From: Rhabdophis nuchalis
Lineage: Eukaryota; Chordata; Lepidosauria; Squamata; Natricidae
Direction of reading: 5' to 3'
Length of the DNA: 64,000 bases
NCBI GenBank assembly: GCA_039707465.1
Contig: CM077643.1
Location: forward strand, 321,475,919-321,539,918
Of the stretch, positions 24,785 to 34,699 are shown piece by piece (the stretch's first letter is position 1; the number at the start of each line of letters is the position of its first letter). The notes beneath the pieces were generated by a model. The model was not told the origin of the DNA. It was given only the letters and a program-made list of their open reading frames with translations, and did not search any database. Position numbers and translations under genes: made by a program.

Positions 24785-25900
24785 TAATTGTTTTAAAAAC
24801 CACGGGTTATATTAACATGGAAAAGCCAAATAATTATTTGATGAACACTGTTTACATACTTGAATATTTGGTTAAAATTATTTATTGATTAAAATAGTTT
24901 AATCTAGTATGGGCTTGAGATTTGTTCATGGTTGTTATGCTACTTAACTGCGTAGGCAAAATTAACTTATCAGAGTCTATAAGACGTTATCACAACAAAG
25001 ATCTATTTTGTCCATATATATGAATTATGTTCTGTTAGAATTTAAAGTGGCAATCAGTTTGACTGCTTAAATTAAACAATTATAAAAACTAAAAACAATG
25101 TTATAAGGCTGTTAAAATAGTAATGATAGGAAAATGTAATTTTCCTAGAATTAATACATTCTAAGTATTAATTTTCAGAAATCTGAATTATATATGCTCA
25201 ATTTTACAGAATAACACGGAGAATAGAAGCTCTGGCCCATTGAGCCTTGAGCAAAGCTTCAACTTTTCCAATTTTCCATAACCTCAACAGGAACAACGGT
25301 GTCATTCACAGACTAATTTTTCTTCATTAGAATTAGAAACAAGGCATTTCCTCACTTTTCCATATCCAAATAAGTTCACAAGGTTTCCACCAACACCCAT
25401 TTTGTCAAGTTGGTGTTCACTTGTGGTTTATGGGAGTCATGCATCTTTTAGGATGATTAGTTAACTTGACCAATTGCACCAACTTTCTGTGATCAGCGCT
25501 AATTAAAACATTTATCTCACTGGAAATGAAATACAAAGAAATTTCTTGAAAAAAATATACAAAGCTAAAACAGCTTATTGTTTCTGTTTTTTTGATTTAA
25601 GATAAGAGTTCTCAAATTTAACTTTCAACTTTTATTTTGAGCAAGCATTTATTTTTTATAGTACCACTACAATTGGAAAGCATTAGTAAAATTTACCAGT
25701 ATTATATAATTTATACTTCCACTGGTTTTTCAAAGAGCTTAATATATTTTGCATGAAAACACTGAAATTTAAAACATGATTGTCTCCAAGAAGTTTTAGT
25801 TTATCCTTTGCCTGTTATACTGATCTACTCCATTTCATGTGAAAGTTTTCAAATTTAATATTCTTGTACATGTAGTACAAGTAGAACATCCCCTATATTA
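24785..25900 (+). other. AFDN intron 1, nothing recognised
   Basis: AT-rich sequence with no coding or repeat family that I can name. Confidence 0.5.
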
Positions 25901-26709
25901 CCGTATTTTTTGGAGTATAAGACCGGAGTATAAGACGCACCAAGGTTTTGAAGAGGCAAATTACAAAAAAAAGTAGGTAGGTAGGTAGGTAGATAGAGGG
26001 AGAGAGAGGGAGAGAAAGAAAGAGAAATACGTAAGGTAGGTAGATAAAGGGATAGAGAGAGAGAGAAATAGAGAGAAATACAGTAGGGAGGGAGAGAGAG
26101 AGTAGGTAGGTAGGTAAACGGATAGAGAGAGAGAGAGAAATAGAGAGGGAGAGAGAAATACAGTAGGTAGGTAGGGCGAGAGAGTGTCTGTGTAGGTAGG
26201 CAGGTAGGTAGATAAAAGGGGAGAAAGAGAAATACAGTAGGTATGTAAGGGGAAAGGGAGAATGTGTGTGTGTGTAGATAGGTAGGTAGAAAGATAGAGA
26301 GAGAAATAGAAAGATAAAGAAATACAGTAGGTAGGCAGGGAGAGAGTGTGTGTGTGTAGGTAGGTAGATAGAAGGATAGAGAGAGAGAAATAGAAAGAGA
26401 AATACAATAGGTATGTAGGGGGAGAGGGAGAATGTGTGTTTGTACTGTAGGTAGGTAGGTAGGTAGGTAGGTAGGTAGGTAGGTAGGTAGGTAGGTAGAA
26501 GGATGAGAGAGAAATAGAGAGAAATACAGTAGGTAGGATGGAAGTGTGTGTGCGTGCAGGTAGAAGTATATATAGAGAGAAATATATATATATATATATG
26601 TGTGTGTGTGTTAGTTTTATGAGCTGATCAATAAATTATTGTGAAATATATTACCTATATATACCTATATATACCTATATATATATATAGGTAATTGTGA
26701 AACAATTTC

Positions 26710-26790
<81 letters not shown>

Positions 26791-27620
26791 CAGTAAATAG
26801 GAAGGGTGTGTGTGTGTGTGTAGCTAGGAAGGTAGAAGGATAGAGAGAGAGAGAGAGAAAGGGAGAAATACAGTAGGTAGGTAGAAAGAGAGAGAGAGAG
26901 AGATTAGGTAGCTAGGTTGATGTTCTCAGGTGTATTTATTTATTTATGTCCTGCAGAAGGAAATCGCAGACAAACCTTAAAACTTCGTTTCTGCTTGCTC
27001 AGAAAAAGTTAAAGAGCCTTCCGAAAGGTGTGTGTGTGGGGGGGGGGGGGAGCCTTTGCACTCGGCAAACTTCCAAAACAGCCCATTTCTCCGTGAAAAT
27101 GAGGCTGCTTTTTTAAAAATAAAAAGCATAAGTAGCCCATGGGGGGTGGAGGGCTTGCAGAGTGCTCCTGGGTGTGTGTGTGAAAAATGAGCAAAAAAAC
27201 CGCCCCGTTTACCCAGGAGCTGCCTCCATAAGGCTCGGCACAGCCAGTTTGGTGAAGGGGGCGGGTTCCAGGAGGCAAAAAGGGTTTTTTTGCGCTTTGT
27301 ATACTTCTTCCAAATGCTCTTTCTCCGCGAAAACGGGCCATTTGTGGGTCAAATAAATTGCATGCATAGTCCTATGGAGGCTAATAGAGTGCTGCTGGGG
27401 GCTGGGGGAGGGGGAAACGGCCCGTTTGAAGCTAATTTCTGCCCTTCCCAGCCCCCAGGGGCTCTCTGGAAGCCTCCACAAGACTAGGCACAGCCAGTTT
27501 GATGAAGGGGGTGGGGTTCCAGGAGGCAAAAAAATGCTGTATTCGATGTATAAGACGCACCCAGATTTTCAGCCTCTTTTTAGAGGAAAAAAGGTGCGTC
27601 TTATACTCCGAAAAATACGG
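25901..27620. mobile_element. Large TA-flanked inverted-repeat element, copy C
   Basis: It begins ccgtattttttggagtataa and ends cttatactccgaaaaatacg plus g, with TA on both sides. It is the longest copy (1,720 bp). The array (about 25970-26910) includes pure GGTA, GAGA, TG and TA runs, and a local palindrome of 'attacctatatata' at 26650-26700. A partial duplication of the left end (ggagtataagaccggagtat) is visible near 25911-25935. Its right end lies only 98 bases before AFDN exon 2. Confidence 0.72.
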
Positions 27621-27718
27621 TAATATACTTTTTTACTTAATGTAATGCAGTTAAACAATCACATTTAAGCTTATTTTAATCAAAATGAATCAAATTGACT
27701 CTATTTATTTCATTGCAG

Positions 27719-27914
27719 GACCTGGAATTCCATGGAGTTATGAGGTTTTATTTTCAAGACAAAGCAGCTGGAAATTTTGCAACAAAATGTATCCGTGTGT
27801 CTAGCACTGCCACAACTCAGGATGTGATAGAAACACTTGCAGAAAAATTCCGGCCAGATATGCGAATGTTATCATCTCCAAAATATTCACTTTATGAGGT
27901 GCACGTCAGTGGAG
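27719..27914 (+). CDS. AFDN: Afadin exon 2 (RA1, residues 44-109)
   Basis: The translation (DLEFHGVMRFYFQDKAAGNF...) is essentially the mammalian afadin RA1 sequence. This domain has a ubiquitin-like fold and binds GTP-loaded Rap1/Ras. The acceptor is tttatttcattgcag. The exon ends agtggag before gttagt, in phase 1. The 196-nt length fits the reading frame of exon 3. The last residues (YEVHVSG) are the point where a cassette exon could insert. Confidence 0.95.
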
Positions 27915-28617
27915 GTTAGTGTATTCTATTTGGGCTCTTAAAAAAGCAATAATAGCAGGAGTGAAAAAAATAGGCTTCATAGAGTTCCTTGTTTCACTCA
28001 ATTTCAGCAGTTAACATTTGAGAAAAAGAAATTGCTAGCTGACATACTAAAACTTAAGAATGTCAAAATATGTTACCAGTAAAAATATGTACAATCAGAA
28101 CATTCAAAATACCTTAGTAAGTTTGTGGGCTCAGAAAAATATCAGCATATTTCATTGATGTAAATCTTACATGAAGTTTTGAAGGATTGGAATCTTGTTC
28201 AGAGTTGGGTCACTTTAGGAAATGTGCCTGGACTATTGGGATTGTGGCTATGAACACTTTTTTTTTCTAAAGGAACCATTGCAGTTCATGAGTGTACCGT
28301 AATAGTGTAATGATCATCTGAATGATTATACTGTAATAGTCATGTATAGAGAGTCAGTTTTAGTATAATAGCTAAGGTTCTGACCAAGAAACCAGGTGGG
28401 TGAACTTTAGGCTTCTTTTACCTTTGAAAGCCTGCTAGATGACTTTGGGCCAGCCTTCGCTCTCAATCTCACCTCACAGCTTTGCTGTTGTGGGAAAATA
28501 AGAGGAAGGAATAGTATACAAATTTGCCTCCTTGAATTATATATAATAAGGTGGGATGATATTTAAACATTATCACCATCTGAAGTCATGTTCTTGAAAA
28601 TGGTTTGGAATTTCCAG

Positions 28618-28674
28618 GTGGCACAGAATATGATAACCTTCCTCCTAACAGGAATCAAGAAAGGCTTGTGTGCA
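28618..28674 (+). CDS. AFDN: Candidate 57-nt in-frame cassette exon inside RA1
   Basis: A 57-base segment lies between tttccag and the strong donor gtaagt. Entered in phase 1 from exon 2, it is fully open and reads GGTEYDNLPPNRNQERLVC. It leaves in phase 1, so exon 3 is still read correctly, with a K instead of the E at the junction. It would add 19 residues to RA1 after about residue 108. The donor is near consensus; the polypyrimidine tract of the acceptor is weak. I do not recall this segment in the canonical mammalian protein, so it may be an alternative exon, possibly tissue-specific, or chance. Confidence 0.45.
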
Positions 28675-28799
28675 GTAAGTTTTCTTACAGCTTCAATTTA
28701 TTTTGAGAAACCATTCAGGATACCAATATTTTTATAAAACACGTCTAATCCAAGGTTAGCAGAGTTAGAGATAATGCTTCAGAATGAGCCATTCTCCAT

Positions 28800-28912
28800 A
28801 GCGCTGCTTGGAGAGTCCAAGGATGGGTAAAATCAGCCTCGCTGCCCTTCGGACTGAGTGTCAATTTCTTTGACCACGCCTCCTTTGCCTTCCTGTGGTC
28901 AGTTTTAAAAAC
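28800..28912. repeat. DIRS left inverted terminal repeat
   Basis: Reverse complement of 34700-34812 over about 113 bases, with one small difference near the outer edge (gctgcttggag versus gctgcaggag). Shared blocks include gagtccaaggatgggtaaaa and cttcggactgagtgtcaatt. Confidence 0.9.
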
Positions 28913-29847
28913 TCAGTCCGCCCAGTAGGACTAATATTGGAGGGTTCTCGGGGATTTGGCAATAGGCTGAATTTTATCCAGGGATTCTCCAAACAATTAC
29001 AATTTCTTAACAATGGAAAAGAAGGTTTAAAGAAATCAAAAGAAAGATTTGATTGACAAGTTGTAGGAACCTGAAGGGAAGTCGGAGCGAGGCTTCTGCT
29101 GGTCGCAGGCAGAAGCCGAATTGGGAATCATCTGTCCGGCGGCTGCTGGCAGATGCGGGGAGGCAGGAGACTCCTGCTGACCTGGGCCGCTCTATTTAAG
29201 CTAAAAAAGCTAAAGGCGGCATTTCTCGGCTCCGTAAGAGCGCGGCTGGCCTCCTGCTGGGCAGAAACTTCATAGCCCTTCAGGAGGTTGCCAAGGAGAC
29301 CAGCAGGCTTCGGCGGCAGCGCAGGGAGCGCCCGCCATTTTGGACAGCTCAGGGAGGCTGCGCGAAGTCGCGGCCGCCATTTTGGTCACTGGCAGTCTGT
29401 GGGCAAACAGCATAGGACGGCTGCGCAGACAGTGATTTCTATCGGAGAAGGCTCAGGAGGCTGCAAAAGATTGCGGCCGCCATTTTGGGCACCGTTTAAA
29501 ATAAACGGCCGTTGAGGAGAGCCAGAACGTCACGAGCTAATAAAGAAGCCGTTAACGGAAAAACAGTTAAAGTGGTCACCTCAGCTGTGGGGAAGCACAA
29601 CTTGCCGCGCTCACCTTTAGGGCAGATATCCGCAGGGAGTGAAGAGCCTTTCTGGGGCACCAGTAAAGGTTCTCCTTCTCATAGAAGGAATTATATTGCA
29701 GTAAAGCGGAATAAAGGGTGTCCTGGCCCTCAAACCAGCACCCATAAATTGAATATCTGCAAGGCGTTTACTGGACCACCTGGCCAGCGCTCAGCCCTTC
29801 TGCTGCGAATTTAAAATCTGTCAGAAGCTGTATTCCAGACCTCCAAG
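28913..29847 (+). promoter_or_regulatory. DIRS leader with three YY1-type motifs
   Basis: This GC-richer leader precedes the Gag-like ORF. It contains ccgccattttgg at 29332-29343 and gccgccattttgg at 29373-29385 and 29476-29488, the core of the YY1 site. A TATA-like ctatttaag lies near 29190. Two small open frames (29288-29515 and 29512-29814, overlapping) have no recognised domain and may be upstream ORFs. Promoter function is inferred, by analogy with other retrotransposon leaders. Confidence 0.55.
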
Positions 29848-31569
29848 ATGCAGGAGGAGGGATTAAGGCTTCCAGCTGAAGAAGGAGAGCCTTCAGCAAA
29901 ACGCAGCAGGCCAGAGTCTCCCCCTAGAGGAGGCAAAGGGAAAAAGGGCCCCAAAGGGAAATTTCCCCTTAAAATCTCCAAAGGGCAGGAAAACCAAAGC
30001 CCAAGGAGACAAGGGATTCCAAGGGAGCAGGATAGTGACAGAAGAAATCCAAGTAACTCCCAAGGGAATTCTAGCAGATTTTGTCCTTCACCTCCCAGAG
30101 TTGAGGAAATAAGGCAACCTTCACCTCAGAAGGAAAGGTGTAATTACACTAGTGATGAGGATTCTGCACAGGGTTCTCCTGATGCATCAATGGGGTACCC
30201 TTCTCCTAGTTCTTCCATCAGAGAGGAAATTGGAGGAAACTCTGTAGGGGAGGATAGGATAATGGCAGTTCCTCATAAGGAAATTCATTCTGTTAACAAA
30301 ACTTCGGTTCTGTCAGCAGAAATGAGAGAGGTCATTTCTATTGCTATTGCCCAAGGTATAGAGGAGGGCAGAAGGCAAGGGACCTCGAAGGGAGGAAAGA
30401 GTCGGATGACTCATTCTTTGCCCATGCATGCTAGGGGAAGTTGGAGAGGTTCAACTACCTCCTCGGTCACCACTGAGGGGTCGACTTGGGAGGGGAACCA
30501 GAAGGATGGTTACCAAATGTCGGAGGATGAGGATTTGCCTCCAGAGAAACCTACTTCCAAAGGCCTCTTTAAACCTACCCTATTTAAATCCATCTTGCAT
30601 AAGGCCAGGTCAGCGACTGACCTGGGGCCAATTAAAACATCAGATGCAGCTGATCCATCTTCATTGGATGATCACAAGGCTGGGCTGTTTCAGGAGATAG
30701 CCCCGGAACCGGAACTAATTCCGGTGCCGGATCTATTTATGAACGTGGTGCAAAGACAATGGGTGCAGCCAGGAACTCTAGCTAATCCCAGTGGGGACGA
30801 CAAAACGCTATATGCGTTGGAGTCCAAACTGGAGGACATTCTTAAACTTCCTGAGGTGGATGCACCAGTGATTTCTCTGACTTCAAATTCTTCGCTTCCG
30901 GCTGAGTTATTGGAGGGCCTGAAGGCGGAGGATAAGAGGGCTGAGAAAGCAGGTCATAAAACACACCAGGCGGCGGCCTGGGCTATAAAGACGGCCACGT
31001 CATCTTCCTTTTTTACTAGGGCCGCGTTACTATGGCTAAGGAGGTTAAGGGCCAGTCCTCCAGAGGACGAGGCCAGGATGTGTCATGATCTCACCAAAAT
31101 AATTACAGCTGTAGAGTACGCGGCGGATGCATCTTTGAATGCAGCAAAATTTGCATCACGAGCCTTAGCATCAAATGTGACTTCACGTCGCCTGCTCTGG
31201 TTACGTCATTGGCAGGCAGACGTCAAAGCCAAATGGAAGCTAGCTTCAGCCCCGTTCAAAGGTAACAATCTCTTTGGGGAGTCTTTGGACAAGTTCCTCA
31301 TAGAGACCAAGGATAAGAGGAAGGTTCTCCCTGCCACTCTAAAGAGGCAGGGGAAAAAAGGGTCAAGATATTTCAGAAGGCAGTCATTTCGTGCCTCAGA
31401 TAACAATCAACCTTCCACATCTTATGGATTCAGCAGGAATTATGGCCAGCCCTCAGAGAGGTATCAGGACAGGGCTGAGTACAATAACAGGAACAGGCAA
31501 CAGCAGGGTTCCTTCAGGAAGCCCTTTCGTGGCGGGAATAATTCCCGTCAATTCAAAAGAGGCAAGTGA
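29848..31569 (+). CDS. DIRS ORF1, Gag-like protein (573 aa)
   Basis: The presumed nucleocapsid/capsid protein of the element. The N-terminal third is basic and low-complexity, rich in S, P, G and K. Residues about 340-490 form the helical part seen in DIRS Gag proteins (QAAAWAIKTATSSSFFTRAA, then LLWLRHWQADVKAKW, then PFKGNNLFGESLDKF). The C-terminus is rich in R, N, Q and G (FRKPFRGGNNSRQFKRGK), which suggests RNA binding; no zinc knuckle is visible. The ORF overlaps the start of the RT frame by 179 nt. It ends with TGA followed by CGG, and the same frame then stays open to 34521 (see findings). Confidence 0.85.
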   Translation: MQEEGLRLPAEEGEPSAKRSRPESPPRGGKGKKGPKGKFPLKISKGQENQSPRRQGIPREQDSDRRNPSNSQGNSSRFCPSPPRVEEIRQPSPQKERCNYTSDEDSAQGSPDASMGYPSPSSSIREEIGGNSVGEDRIMAVPHKEIHSVNKTSVLSAEMREVISIAIAQGIEEGRRQGTSKGGKSRMTHSLPMHARGSWRGSTTSSVTTEGSTWEGNQKDGYQMSEDEDLPPEKPTSKGLFKPTLFKSILHKARSATDLGPIKTSDAADPSSLDDHKAGLFQEIAPEPELIPVPDLFMNVVQRQWVQPGTLANPSGDDKTLYALESKLEDILKLPEVDAPVISLTSNSSLPAELLEGLKAEDKRAEKAGHKTHQAAAWAIKTATSSSFFTRAALLWLRRLRASPPEDEARMCHDLTKIITAVEYAADASLNAAKFASRALASNVTSRRLLWLRHWQADVKAKWKLASAPFKGNNLFGESLDKFLIETKDKRKVLPATLKRQGKKGSRYFRRQSFRASDNNQPSTSYGFSRNYGQPSERYQDRAEYNNRNRQQQGSFRKPFRGGNNSRQFKRGK

Positions 31570-33451
31570 CGGGCTAGGGATCCCTCCCATCGGAGGCCGT
31601 CTGCAGTTGTTCGCAGATCGATGGGAGGAGATAACCACAGATGCGTGGATACGCAACACAATAAGGAAAGGCCTGTTATTGGAGTTTTTGTCCCTTCCCC
31701 CACGAACCTTTGTAAGTTGTCCCTTTCACAGGAGTCAAGAGAAAAGGGCAATGATGCAAAAGGAGATACAGCATTTGTTAGACATAAACGCCCTAGAGCC
31801 AGTTCCACCAGGACAGGAAGGCAAGGGGTTTTACTCCAGACTCTTTCTGGTTCCCAAGAGCTCGGGCGGGGTCAGAGCCATATTAGATTTGAAGCGTTTG
31901 AACCGGTATCTAGCTTACAAGAGGTTCAAAATGCAGTCATTGAAATCCATCCTAGAAGGGATAAGGCAAGGGGATTTAATGACAAGCATAGATCTGAAGG
32001 AGGCGTATCTGCACATCCCAATACACAAGGCACACCGCAGCTATCTGAGACTGTATGTGAGTGGAAGGCACTATCAGTACAGGGCGCTTCCATTCGGCCT
32101 CTCGTCAGCGCCAAGGACGTTTACAAAGGTTTTGGCAGCAGTGGCGGCTCATCTGAGGTCAAGACCTGTTCGTCTGGCTTGTTATTTGGACGACATGATA
32201 ATGATGTCATCGACTTGCCAGCAGGCCAGAAGGGATGTGCAGCTTACTGTACGTGCGCTTCAACAACATGGCTTCACGATAAACAAGGAGAAAAGTCATC
32301 TGACGCCCACCACTCGCTTGCAACACCTGGGGGCTGTCATAGACACTCGATCATGCCATGTGTTCCTGTCTCAAGAGCGTCAGAAGAATCTTCAGTCGAG
32401 GATTCGAATCTGTCAGAGCAGGGCCCGGATCCAGATTGTGCAGCTGTCTCAGCTGTTGGGCATGATGATTTCTTGCATCAAGATAGTACCATGGGCAAGG
32501 CTTCATGCCAGGGAACTGCAATGGTTTCTACTTCCAATGCAGAGGGCCAATGTCAGCAATTCAAAGAGACAGGTTTATCTTTCACAAAGGGTGAAAAGAT
32601 CGTTAAAGTGGTGGCAGACAGGGGCGATCCGGAAGGGTTCCCTATTCAAGGAGCCAGAGCGTGTGGTAGTCACTTCAGATGCCAGTCTCCAGGGTTGGGG
32701 AGCGCATTGCAAGGGGCAGATCACGCAGGGGTTGTGGTCAGATTCGGAATCAGCCCACAACATCAATTGGCTGGAGCTGAGAGCAGCCAGATTGGCTCTA
32801 CGCAGATTTGCAAGGCTCTTGGTGGGTCGGCATGTGTTGCTGTTGACAGACAACATGGCCACAAAGGCCCACGTGAACCGGCAGGGAGGCACGAGATCCA
32901 AGAGACTCATGTTGGAAGCAGAGACCTTGGGTCGGTGGGCGGAGAGACATTTAAAATCAATCAGGGCCGACCACATATCAGGCGACAGCAACGTGGAGGC
33001 AGACTGGTTAAGTCGCCAGTCCATAGACAATTCAGAATGGCAGTTGCATCCGAATCTGTTCAAGGACATTGTTCAGAGGTTCGGTCAGCCGGTGGTCGAC
33101 CTGTTTGCGTCAAGCAGCAATGCCCAAGTGCCTCGGTTTTATTCCCGCTATTATTCCCCACAGGCGGAGGGGAGGGACGCTCTGAGGTGCAAATGGCCTC
33201 AGGGACTATTGTACGCGTTCCCTCCTCTACCACTGATTCCGCAAGTGATTGCAAAGATTTTGGGGGAGAGGGCGGAGATCCTCCTGGTGGCTCCTCATTG
33301 GCCCAGGAGGTCGTGGTTTGCGGATCTAGTGAGTTTGTCCATAGCAAAGCCTTGGAGAATGCCTCAGGTCATACTTTGCCAGGGAGCAGTATTACATCCA
33401 GATCCTCAGTGGCTGCAACTAGCCGTTTGGCGATTGAAGGGGAGTTGCTGA
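31391..33451 (+). CDS. DIRS ORF2, reverse transcriptase-RNase H (686 aa)
   Basis: Copies element RNA into DNA. RT spans about residues 130-340, with D201 in SIDLKEAYLHIPI, the FGLSSAPRTFTKVL motif and the catalytic YLDD at 265-268. RNase H spans about 425-545, with the expected acidic residues: D430 (VVTSDAS), E462 (NWLELR), D487 (LLTDN) and D538 (NVEADWLSR). The C-terminal region (about 565-650, with LFASSSNAQ, YAFPPLPLI and LLVAPHWPRRSW) is the block conserved in DIRS polymerases and sometimes described as methyltransferase-like. The first ATG lies inside ORF1, so translation may use internal initiation or a +1 shift; the true start is uncertain. No stop or frameshift breaks the domains. 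Confidence 0.92.
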   Translation: MPQITINLPHLMDSAGIMASPQRGIRTGLSTITGTGNSRVPSGSPFVAGIIPVNSKEASDGLGIPPIGGRLQLFADRWEEITTDAWIRNTIRKGLLLEFLSLPPRTFVSCPFHRSQEKRAMMQKEIQHLLDINALEPVPPGQEGKGFYSRLFLVPKSSGGVRAILDLKRLNRYLAYKRFKMQSLKSILEGIRQGDLMTSIDLKEAYLHIPIHKAHRSYLRLYVSGRHYQYRALPFGLSSAPRTFTKVLAAVAAHLRSRPVRLACYLDDMIMMSSTCQQARRDVQLTVRALQQHGFTINKEKSHLTPTTRLQHLGAVIDTRSCHVFLSQERQKNLQSRIRICQSRARIQIVQLSQLLGMMISCIKIVPWARLHARELQWFLLPMQRANVSNSKRQVYLSQRVKRSLKWWQTGAIRKGSLFKEPERVVVTSDASLQGWGAHCKGQITQGLWSDSESAHNINWLELRAARLALRRFARLLVGRHVLLLTDNMATKAHVNRQGGTRSKRLMLEAETLGRWAERHLKSIRADHISGDSNVEADWLSRQSIDNSEWQLHPNLFKDIVQRFGQPVVDLFASSSNAQVPRFYSRYYSPQAEGRDALRCKWPQGLLYAFPPLPLIPQVIAKILGERAEILLVAPHWPRRSWFADLVSLSIAKPWRMPQVILCQGAVLHPDPQWLQLAVWRLKGSC

Positions 33452-34521
33452 GGAAACGTAACTTTTCAGAAAAAGTTATAAGGACAATCCAGGCTTCCAG
33501 GAGGGAGTCCACTAATCGGATATACGAGGCAACATGGCGCGCCTTTGCTACATGGTGCAGGGCCCGAGGGGTGAATGAAGTGTCAGCAACAGTGCCAGAA
33601 CTTTTGAACTTTCTTCAGGAAGGGTTGGACAAAGGGTTGGCACACAACACACTTCGGCGCCAGGTGGCCGCATTATCTACTATATTGGCAGCTGGGGCTC
33701 AGCAGAGTCTGAGTAAAGATCCACAGATCAAAAGTTTTTTGAAGGGCGCAGCTAACATACGACCACCAATTATACATAGATATCCTTCCTGGGATTTAAC
33801 ATATGTGTTGAGAGCATTGACTTCTGCTCCGTTTGAACCGTTACGAGAGGTTTCCCTTCGACATTTGTCATTAAAGACCGCATTTTTAGTGGCTATAACA
33901 TCAGCCAGAAGGGTCTCTGAGTTGGCGGCTCTATCAGTCAGGGAGGAATTATGCATAATTCATCCAGACAGGGTCATTATGAGACTAGATCCGTCGTTTA
34001 TACCAAAAGTAAATTCACAATTCCATAGAACGCAGGAGATTATTCTACCGAATTTTTGTCCTGATCCAAGGCATCCAAGGGAAAAGTCTTGGCATAAATT
34101 GGACGTTAGGCGTGCTATAAAGATTTATGTAAAAAGGACCAAGGGCATTAGACATACTGAAAGTCTATTTGTGGCATTTCAACCAAGGTCGCTAGGCCGC
34201 AAAGTATCATCGGCCACCATAAGCCGATGGTTAAGAGCTTGTATTAAGATGGCTTATGAGCATCAAGGCAGAATAGCTCCAAGCAAGGTGTTAGCACATT
34301 CCACGAGAAGTGCGGCAACTACGGCGGCATGGGCGACTCAAGCATCTATATTGGAGATTTGCAGGGCAGCAACGTGGGCATCACCCACAGCCTTCATTAG
34401 GAATTATAAAATAGACTCCTTTGCTTCAGCCGAGGCTTCCTTCGGAAGAAGGGTATTACAACAGGTGGCCTCGGTTCCTGTGCTATCTGACACTGACTCT
34501 TCCCACCCTGGGACAGTATAG
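33193..34521 (+). CDS. DIRS tyrosine recombinase (about 442 aa)
   Basis: Integrase of the element; tyrosine recombinases are thought to insert the circular DNA copy. The start shown is the ATG at 33193, which overlaps ORF2 by 259 nt, but the frame is open upstream to the ORF1 stop. Numbered from that ATG, a core-binding region (about 85-190) precedes the catalytic domain. R240 lies in SARRVSELAAL, H369 and R372 in HSTRSAATTAAW, W395 at the usual second H/W position, and Y405 in FIRNYKID is the predicted nucleophile. All key residues are present. The frame ends 23 bases before the internal complementary region begins. Confidence 0.88.
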   Translation: MASGTIVRVPSSTTDSASDCKDFGGEGGDPPGGSSLAQEVVVCGSSEFVHSKALENASGHTLPGSSITSRSSVAATSRLAIEGELLRKRNFSEKVIRTIQASRRESTNRIYEATWRAFATWCRARGVNEVSATVPELLNFLQEGLDKGLAHNTLRRQVAALSTILAAGAQQSLSKDPQIKSFLKGAANIRPPIIHRYPSWDLTYVLRALTSAPFEPLREVSLRHLSLKTAFLVAITSARRVSELAALSVREELCIIHPDRVIMRLDPSFIPKVNSQFHRTQEIILPNFCPDPRHPREKSWHKLDVRRAIKIYVKRTKGIRHTESLFVAFQPRSLGRKVSSATISRWLRACIKMAYEHQGRIAPSKVLAHSTRSAATTAAWATQASILEICRAATWASPTAFIRNYKIDSFASAEASFGRRVLQQVASVPVLSDTDSSHPGTV

Positions 34522-34539
34522 CTTGGGTATGTCCCATCC

Positions 34540-34617
34540 TTGGACTCTCCAAGCAGCGCTATGGAGAACGACCGTTGTCTTACCTGAACGGTCCTTCTCG
34601 TAGCGCTGCAGGAGAGT
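34540..34617. repeat. DIRS internal complementary region
   Basis: Its reverse complement reads as the element's right extremity (about 34790-34845, ending caacggtcgtt) joined directly to its left extremity (ctccatagcgctgcttgg, 28795 onward). This right-to-left junction is the template used in the DIRS replication model to complete the ends and form a circle. It confirms both outer boundaries. Confidence 0.88.
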
Positions 34618-34699
34618 CCAAGACCCGCCCAGGGTTTATTTCAGGGTGCTAATGATTCTGATTATTCATAGAAGGGCGTCCTGTTCGGGAAAGACATTC

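Noticed and set aside
25970..26910. Regularly spaced repeats suggesting a CRISPR-like array
   Set aside because: The units are variable-length tetranucleotide and dinucleotide tracts with no unique spacers, in a vertebrate genome.
29288..29814. Two small overlapping open frames in the DIRS leader as genes
   Set aside because: They are short and without domain similarity. They could be upstream ORFs but cannot be supported as proteins.
31621..33192. Treating the alternative-frame stretch across ORF2 as a separate protein-coding gene
   Set aside because: Its sequence shows no domain and lies over the RT-RNase H gene. It is reported only as an open readthrough frame, not as an independent gene.
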